Source: Aldrovandia affinis
Lineage: Eukaryota > Chordata > Actinopteri > Notacanthiformes > Halosauridae
Length of the DNA stretch: 64,000 nt
NCBI GenBank assembly: GCA_029706075.1
Contig: JAINUG010000108.1
Span: 310,001-374,000, forward strand
Direction of reading: 5' to 3'
Under the pieces are notes generated by a model. It searched no databases. It saw only the letters and a program-made list of their open reading frames with translations, and was not told where the DNA came from. This document shows positions 42,701 through 51,700 of the stretch, piece after piece. Position 1 is the stretch's first letter. Every line of letters starts with the position of its first letter. Made by a program: the position numbers and the translations under genes.

Positions 42701-45700
42701 ATCAATTTGTTATGTCAATAAGTGTGCTTTCCTTATGACAATTGACACCTTTCAGCCCCAACAGTCATTTGGCTTCAAAAAGATTCGAATGAGTTTAAAA
42801 TTGTCAAATGTGCAACCCTAATTCGAAACAACTACATACAAATATGAAACTGCATGCTTGACCTGGTACAGTACCCCAGACACAAGCTGTATATTAGGCA
42901 GAGAAAGAGTCAGAGTCGGGACGTGACCGAGTATTTTCACCGACATCTGCTGTAGGAACAGAACTGTGTATTCAGGAATGCCAGCCCGCGCACTCAGCCT
43001 TCCTCATTACAAGGATGTTATTATGTAGCTGCAGTTGAATTCGAAGACTGGAAGAAGTCCAGGGACCGAGAGGGAAAACAATGTCAAAGAGGGCCTTTTC
43101 CATAGGTTTACAGTGCCGAGCCAGGCTGCCGAGTCGTCGTTTACGAAGCGGGATATGGCGCTTCAGACAGAAGGGAAAAGTCCCCCCTTTTTCCTACAGC
43201 TCCAACGCTGTTCCACAGGTTCGCTTTTGTCCTTGAGGGGAAACTCTAAGGTACAGCTTATGAAGCGGTCAGGAAACGCAACATTCTTAATTAAAGGAAA
43301 GACTCATGTTTAGAATTGAAGTGTTACTTTAATGTTGCCATTATGCTACCGAGGTGCAATTAGCCATAGAAAATACTGGTGTCACAATATGTATACCTTC
43401 CTGCTAAGGAACAATTACGTGACATAGAAGCTAGAAAAGTGACATGTACTAATTGCCTCCTTATTTGGTGAACACACTACTGTGAGTGAAAAGGCAAGCT
43501 GTCAAAAAACACTTTTACAGTATCATTAATCTGAAAGAGTCTGAGGAGTAAATTGCCAGCTTTAATCATAGTGAAAGAAAGAATTTTGACACTTTTGACA
43601 CAAAAGTTACAGGGATGTGGTCTTGGAGTGGCAGGAGAAGAGAACGTGATGCTCATGCTAACGCAGTTTGAACATGGCTGTAAATGTTTCATTTTCAACA
43701 AGAAAAAAATAAATCACTTTAAAAGTGATAAGAAAACAGCAATTATGAAATAATCACTCCGTATGAGCCTTTTCTGATTACTGTAGGCATGGCCAAAAAC
43801 CTAAATCTCACCCCCAACTGCTTAACTTCTCAAAGGCAAGTGCTTTAACAAAGACTACATACATGTGTTTTAGTTCAACGTACAGCAGACTCAGTTTTTA
43901 TTCATACCCTTGATAAAGAGGAACAAAAGAGATCATATAAAATAAACTATATAAGTAATGATTGTTATTTTATGCACACACAATTCAGAAAAGTATATTC
44001 TTTAATAATAATGCATTGGGATGAACAACAATCAAATGGTTCACAAATTATACTTTTTCCCAGAAAAATCAAACATCACACCCCTGTTATCAGTATTTTG
44101 TGTTTCTACCCTTGGCCATTATAACAGCAAGTACTTGCCTTCTGTAGTGTCATACGAGGTTATGGAACTTGCTGAGGGGTGGGGCGGTCCTCAACCCTTC
44201 CTACATGCTGAATTGTTCTAGTTACTTCAGAATTTTGCGTTGACGTTTGTGGACTGCTTTTTTGAGTTCAAAGCACAAATATTCAATTGGATTCAGGTCT
44301 GGAGACTGAGATGGCCACCTCAGGACATTCACTTTGTGCTCTGTCAACCATTTCTTAGTTGGTTTGGACGTATGTTTGGGATTGTTGTCCTGTTGGAAGG
44401 TCCATCTGCAGCCAAGGTGTAGCTTCCTGGCAGAGGAATGTTTGGTACATGCTGGAGGTCATGGTTCCATATATTTTAATAAGGGCCCCAGGGCCTGTAG
44501 ACCCCAAATCATTAAAGATCCACCACCATGTTTCACTGTAGACATGAGGTGCTTTTCAACATTACTTGCATTCTTTGGATGTCAAACATAACGCTGATGT
44601 GCATGTACAAAAAGCTAAATTTTTGTTTAATCTGACCACAAGATATGGTTCCAATTGTAGTTCAGATGTAGTTTGGCGAATTGAAGATGCCTTTTTCGGT
44701 GAATTGTCTTCAAAAGAGGCTTCCTTCTTGCAACTCTGCCATAAAGGTCATTGTCATGTAGGCATTGTCGAATGGTAGCTTTAGACACCTTGTAACCCCA
44801 AGAGGCCAGGTTGTTTTGGACTTATTTTTCCCTCTCAAACCATCCATCTCACTATGGGGGCAAGATAGACTTGCATCCTCTACCTGGCAGGTTAGCCACT
44901 GTTCCAGTGGCCTTGAACTTCCTAATAATTGGCACAACAGTGGAAAGCGGTAACTTTAAGTTTTTAGTTTTTTGTAGCCATCTCCTGATCTGTAGAGGTC
45001 AATAACCTTTTGTCTGATGCTTTCAGGTGGTTCTCTATCTTTCACCATGATGATGGCTGACCACAGTATTTCAAACATGTGTTCCATCCTTTTTATACCC
45101 GAGGGAAACAGGAAACCTTCCAATGAACATATAAGTTGTATATTTATGAAGATTTGTTTTTGTTGGATTCAATTTAAAAGAATAGTTAGGGGTGTGAATA
45201 ATTGTGATCCAGATGTTTTATGGAAAAAAAATATTATTAATAAAACAAAAGAACAATTGTATTAGTATTGTAGGTTTGAATTTTCTGGTTTTTTTTTGCA
45301 TAAAATATACCTAATTACTTATATAGTTTATTTTATACAATCTCTTTTGTTTATCTTTATCAAGGGTATGAATAAAAACCAGTCTACTGTATGTCTGAAT
45401 CTGTAATATTGACGTTGGTACAGAACATTAATTAACAGTCCCAAAAAGAGTGTCTTTCCTTGAAGTAAGCTAATTAAATTCATAAACATCTACAATCATT
45501 ATATGTTATATTTTAAACAAATACTTCAGCCATGTATAGCTGTCTTTAGTTTGAACCAGTTACACCATTTATGGGGGTGGGGTTCTGAAATAAGTATTCC
45601 CAAAGCAGTTTATTCAAGTCATTGACATCGTTTCCAGTAAAGACTTAGTTGAGTCATTCAAATAAATGTCAATGCTGACCTCCAGTGGCACACTGAGTTT

Positions 45701-48700
45701 TTCATCTACCTCACACCATTATGGAGGACTGACGTTCTCAGGGTGTATTGTTTGAAGACTTGAACACACAGTGGTGCTTAAATCAGAATGTCACATGTAA
45801 CATTGCAAGCCAATACTGACACTACTAATTAAAAACCACTCTTATTATGAATACAACTTTTTATTAATAAAAGTATATCATGCCCCTTCTCCTTCATGAA
45901 AGAAAACATTTCTTCCAAACATAATTCTCATTAACTGACATCTTAGGTTGCCTTTTGGAAGTCCACTGCTGTCCCCTGCCTTCCTAAATCAAGTAATTTC
46001 CCAATAACTGTGTGTGGATGTGCTCACATGCATAGGGGTTTTCCTTTTAGGGGATGACAACCAAACTGAATGAACTTACTAAAGAGACACCTTGATGGCC
46101 TTGATGGAGCTGCTGCCTTAAGGCAAGTAAAGCAGCAGGCCCCAAAGGCATATATCCTAGAGCACTCAAGGAACTTGATGAGATTATCGCTAGGAGATTA
46201 TTTATAAACCACTGACAGATATTTTATGCAATCCGTAAACACTGGAGAAATACCAGATGACTGGAAGCAAGGTATAATTCCAATATACAAGAAGGGAGAC
46301 TGTACTGACCCAGGGAACTATAGGCCTGTCAGTTTAACTTGCATCTCATGTCAAATACTAGAATGTATTAATAGGGACAAATTGGAATTATGAAAAATAA
46401 TCATATTTTAAGGAATAGCCAACATGTTTTTTTCAAGGGTAGGTCATGCCTAACAAACCTGGAATTCTACAAAGTATTTTGAATTGAACCAGGCTTAGGA
46501 TAGTACATATTTGGATGTTCAAAAAGCATTTGACAAGGTACCACATTGGCAACATTGTCCAAATGAATTCAGTAGGAATTGCAGGAGTTATTTCAGAGTG
46601 GGTATAACTGTGTAATGGTAGGAGGGGTGTAACCCCATGGGGATCAGTGCTGGGACCTCTGCTTTCCCTTATTTACATAAATGATCTTGATAGGGATAGT
46701 TACATTTGCAGATGATACACAGCTTGGGGTTTAGAAAACAGTTTGGAATCTACTAAAGTAATCCAAGATGATGTAAACAAAATACAGAAGTGTGCAGAAA
46801 CGTGGCAGATGACATTGAATATTGCTGAATGTAAAGTTATGCAATTTAGGAAAGGAGTATTTCATGTGAGGAAAAAATGGTAAGGTATGCAATTTGTCTT
46901 GGAAGTAGTTGTTCAAAGTCTATCAGGTTATATTGATGTTATACAGTTGCTGCCAAAATTATTGGCACCCTTGCATTTCATGTAGATGATGTTCAATATC
47001 TTCTGAAATGATTGGAAATTTAAACAACTCTCGGTCTTCACACGTTCATCTGGTTGATTTACAAACAATAATAATACAAATTTAAATGGCTTCAAAATTG
47101 AAAAGTGGTCGTGACAATTGTTGGAACCCTTTAGAACAATTTAAATACATTTGGTTGGAGGAAATAGATTCTCCTTTGCAGTGTAATTCAACTCACTTGT
47201 GACAGATTGCAGGTGCCCACATGGTATAAATGAACCAATTACCCATTTTAAAGTGAGAAAACAGTCCGTTCGGCTACCCTGTTCCTCTGTAACAATGGTG
47301 AAGAGAAAAGTGCCGTCTGAGGATGTCAGAAAATCTATTATCACAAAACATAAGCGTTCACAAGGCTATAAGGCCATCTCTAGAGACCTTGGCATTCCTG
47401 TTTCCACAGTTTGCAATATTATCAAGAAGTTTGCTGCTCATGGAACTGTTAAGAATCTCCCAGGACGTGGTGGTAAGAGGAAAATTGATCTCAGATGTCG
47501 TCGAGTTGGGGTGAGCCATTGAAAAAAACACCTTCTATGACATCCAAAGAGCACAAGCCTGACCTGGAGAGGTCTGGGGTAATGATTTCAGCCCGTACCA
47601 TATGCTGAAACCAAGAAGGGCTGCTGAAAGAGAAACACATGAAGGCCCGATGATTCTTTGCGAAGGCCCACCTAAGCAAGCCTAAATCCTTCTGTGGCCC
47701 GATGAAACTGTGAAAATTAGAGCTCTTTGGCAATACAGATCAGCGCTTTTTTTTACAGACGACAAAATTAAGCTTTTAAGGAAAATAACACCCTACCTAC
47801 AGTCAAATATGGTTCCATAATGCTGTGGGGCAGCTGTGCTGCCTCTGGTAATGGACATCTTGAACGTATTAAGGGCATCATGAAATCAGAGGATTGCCAA
47901 GGTACTTTGGAGCAAAATATGCTACCCAGTGTGAGAAAACTAGGTGTCAGTCGAAGGTCATGGGTCCAGCAGGACAATGACCCAAAACACATATCGAAAA
48001 GCACCCAGGAATGGTTTAAGAGAAAATGTTGGACTGCAATGAGTCCTGATCTCTTAATGGCATTAATGGCTATAGGAAATGCTAAATTGGTAACTGGTAT
48101 GAAAGGTCAAAGTTACGAGGAAAGGCTTAAGACACTTAATTCAAGCTTAGCAAAAGTGAGTGAGAGAAGTGAGTATTTGATTGAGGATTTTTAATTCATA
48201 AATGCGATTAAGAAAGTGAACTTCAAAGATTTTTAGGTTGAGTTCAGTTAGCAGAACAAGAGGGCACAGCTGGAAATAAGCTTAAGGTACTTTTTTTTTT
48301 TTTTTGGGGGTTTACACAGAGGTGTCAAAATGTGGAACAGTTTGCCAGTTCATGTAGTGGCACCACAAACACTTATTCAATGTGGTGTTCTCATCATTAT
48401 GTATACTTATTATCTTCACAATATGTTTGGTGTTAACTTATATCCTTTATTTTGTTTTGGAGAAGTTGACAGCAAGGTTTCATGGACCAATAATTCACAC
48501 TTTTAATAGCAGACTGGGTGCTGAGCACTAATTTTTTATTTTGTTTCTACGTGTATGTTGTTGTTCTGGTTTTGCTTATGTTATGTATACATCTAAACAT
48601 GAATACATTTGTTGCACTAAAGTGGGCCGAAGCCCTTCTGGATGTGAGGTCAAAGGCTGTGCTAAGCGCCTCTGCCTCCCATCACCCATACTCCATTACT

Positions 48701-51700
48701 ACCTGGATCCTCAGCTGTCAAGACTATGTCATTGCCTTATGCTGCTCGGACCAAACTGCTATGCAAGATTTAATCTAGCACATGCTGTATCCTTATCACT
48801 TGCCCTTACAATACGCAACCTGTTCTAAAATACCCCATTGTTCCCCTATCAATTGACACCTTTACTGTCACCCCAATTGGCATTACCCTGATCCTTCAGC
48901 CCTTTGATCCTTCAGTTGTACGACTCACCGTCAAATTTGAATGTAAACATCTCATAGGTCAGAAAGCTTTATTTTTGGTTTGATGGAAGTTACAGTTGTA
49001 CATAATTACATGTCCTGAAACAATTGCTTTGACATGATTGGTACTGTGGCAGAAGAGAATGGTATAGGAGATTGTTGGATAGATGGAAAAACATAACTAA
49101 TGATGTTCTGAGCACTCTCCAAGGAACTTCAATCAAACACAACTGCACACGCCTTTGTCTCCTGTAGAACTAGGATGACAGCATACATTTAGGATTTGGC
49201 TTTGTGTTGAATTTGATCTGTTTGCAATAAATTGGTATTCCGATGTCGGTATCAATCTGTTCTGGAGTAACCCTTGAGAGTCAAAGTAGAAATAGCACCG
49301 GGTTGAAGAGTCAATTTTGTAAATATTATTTGTTATAGCTATCAGAAAAAGGAATATAAAAGCATGCCGTTCTAGGATGACAGGAATGTGTGTCTGTGAG
49401 GCCAAATGCTGCTTCAGGCCACTCTGCCTCCCTTGCTTACCCCGCAGCTGCCTGGGTCTTTGGCTCAGCTCTGACTCTAGAATGCCACCATGGCACAACA
49501 AATTAATTAAAACTATAAATTCAACTTGTATGAAATGATTACAAATAATAAAATATATCCTATACGCCTATAGGCGTTGGTCTGAAGTGGAATCCACTGC
49601 CTACGCCCTTGTGAGTCATCTGCTGCACTGTGGAGCGCATTGGTGTGGCATGTTAACTGAAATTAAATAGAACAAATGGCTGCATAGGTTACCCTGGTTC
49701 TATGAATGGGGTCAACATTCTACACAATGTCAAGGCATGAAATACCTCGATGGTATTTTTTTAAAGAAAGAAAGAAAGGAAAAAAAGATCAGAAAATAAT
49801 GGTGACTGGTAGTGCATAGCAATGTTTTGTAGTACTTCACAGAAAGACTTGGAAAACTGGAAAAACATGTTCTTCAGCATATTAAACCAAATAACTACAC
49901 AGCATGTTCTGCATATCCAGTTCAGCTCAAGTGCAGTCTTTGTTAGTCGTCTGAGACTCAGTAAAGAGCAATGCCGTATAAACACTATCACTGAGAGACA
50001 TTAGCCCATCTTTTAAGGAGCCAATCAGAGCGCAGCAGCAGGCTTTCCTGATGTTCACAGGCTATATCACAGGAACATGTTATGTATATTATCTACACTA
50101 CAGGCAACTGCTAAAATAAAGTAAATATCAACATAAAGTGTCTTAATTTAGCGTTGGGCCACCATGAGCCGCCAAAACAGCTTCAATGCATCTTGGCATA
50201 GATTCTAAGTGCCTGGAACTCTTTTAGAGAGATTCAACACCATTCTTCCATGAAATTTCATCATTTGGTGTTTTGTTGATGGTAGTGGAAATGTTGTCTC
50301 AGGTGCCGCTCCAGAATCTCCCATAAGTGTTCAATTGGGTTGAGATCTGGTGACTAAGATGGCCATGGCATATGGTTTACATTGTTTTCATGCTCATCAA
50401 ACCATTCACACCTCAAAGCAATTCATGAGCTTCTCCTCACTCTCCTAAGTCCATATCTGAACAGTCTTGACAATGGATTTATCCCGTTTCACCCGCTGTC
50501 TGTAGATGGATAACATTATGATCAGATTTGCCAACGGGAGGTCTGCAAACTGCCTTGTATGCATCATTTATGTTGCCATAACACAGATAAAGAATGTGTG
50601 TCGAGTGAGTGGGACAATCAACGTATTGCTGTAGTGTTGGGAAGTGTGTCATGAGGAAGAGGGTGTTAAAGTCCCACAGCATAAACACCATTGTATGGAT
50701 CAATCAATTGACACACAGTGTATCCATCAACATCCACAGTAATGTCCTGGTGTAGCCATGTTTTGATGAAACAGATTAGGTTGCTCCATCTAAATTCCTC
50801 CTCGAACTTGATTCGGAGTGCCAATTTGTCCAGTCTGTTACCGAGTGATCTTACGTTGGACAAAGTGATCACCAGGATAGGGTGACGACTCCCCCACCTC
50901 CTCAACCTTCTGGAGCCTCTTTTCTTTTTCCTTGTCTTCTTGGGAAAGAAATCGCTGGGCAGGTTGAAGGAAGTTCAAGCACATTGTTTCTAGTGGAGCA
51001 GGAACAGAGTGGACGACAGAACCACCCAGACTGCATTGCCCTCTGTGTTGATAAAGATGCTTATAGATATTGCCGTAATTAGAACAATCAAAGTCACCAT
51101 TGCAGCAAACAAGTTCACTTTCATACTTGTGGCGCCTATATACACAGGCCGGCACTCATAAGAGACTGAGACTATGAGCTTGAGTGAGCAGAGATTGAGC
51201 TATGCTCTAAAAGAAACATTAGACACCAACAATTGCCCCAAAAGCCCCAGTTGCTAAGTAGACAGCAAACAAACCATTCACTAATTAGGTGAAGGTGAGA
51301 GGTGAGACATAGGGTTAGCAGCAGACCACGCCCCAAAAGCCCCAGTTGCAGACACAACTTCTCCTAAATACTTTCATTTGCAAAAGACAGGTACATTACC
51401 ACAATTAACCAGCTAATTAGATTCTTAGAGTCTTAGAAAGACATGTTTAGGTCTGAAACAATGTCCTCTTTTTGTCCAGCTATATATCTAAAGATGTCCG
51501 GAATTTGCCCTGTATATGTGGCCCCAGTGGGGATTGAACCCACAGCTTAATAAAGTATAAGTAATTTTTCAGCCTTGTTGCGGTGAATCTTGTATTTTTA
51601 TATATATATATATATACGCTGTGCTTTTATCTACCAACTGAGCCACAGAGAACCACCACAGAGAATTACTGGTTGAACAACTGAAAGTGGATTCCGAAAG

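Noticed and set aside
48518-48828. Overlapping ORFs after the LINE/Tc1 composite
   Set aside because: They have no recognisable domain. They could be part of an unknown repeat, but nothing supports a gene.
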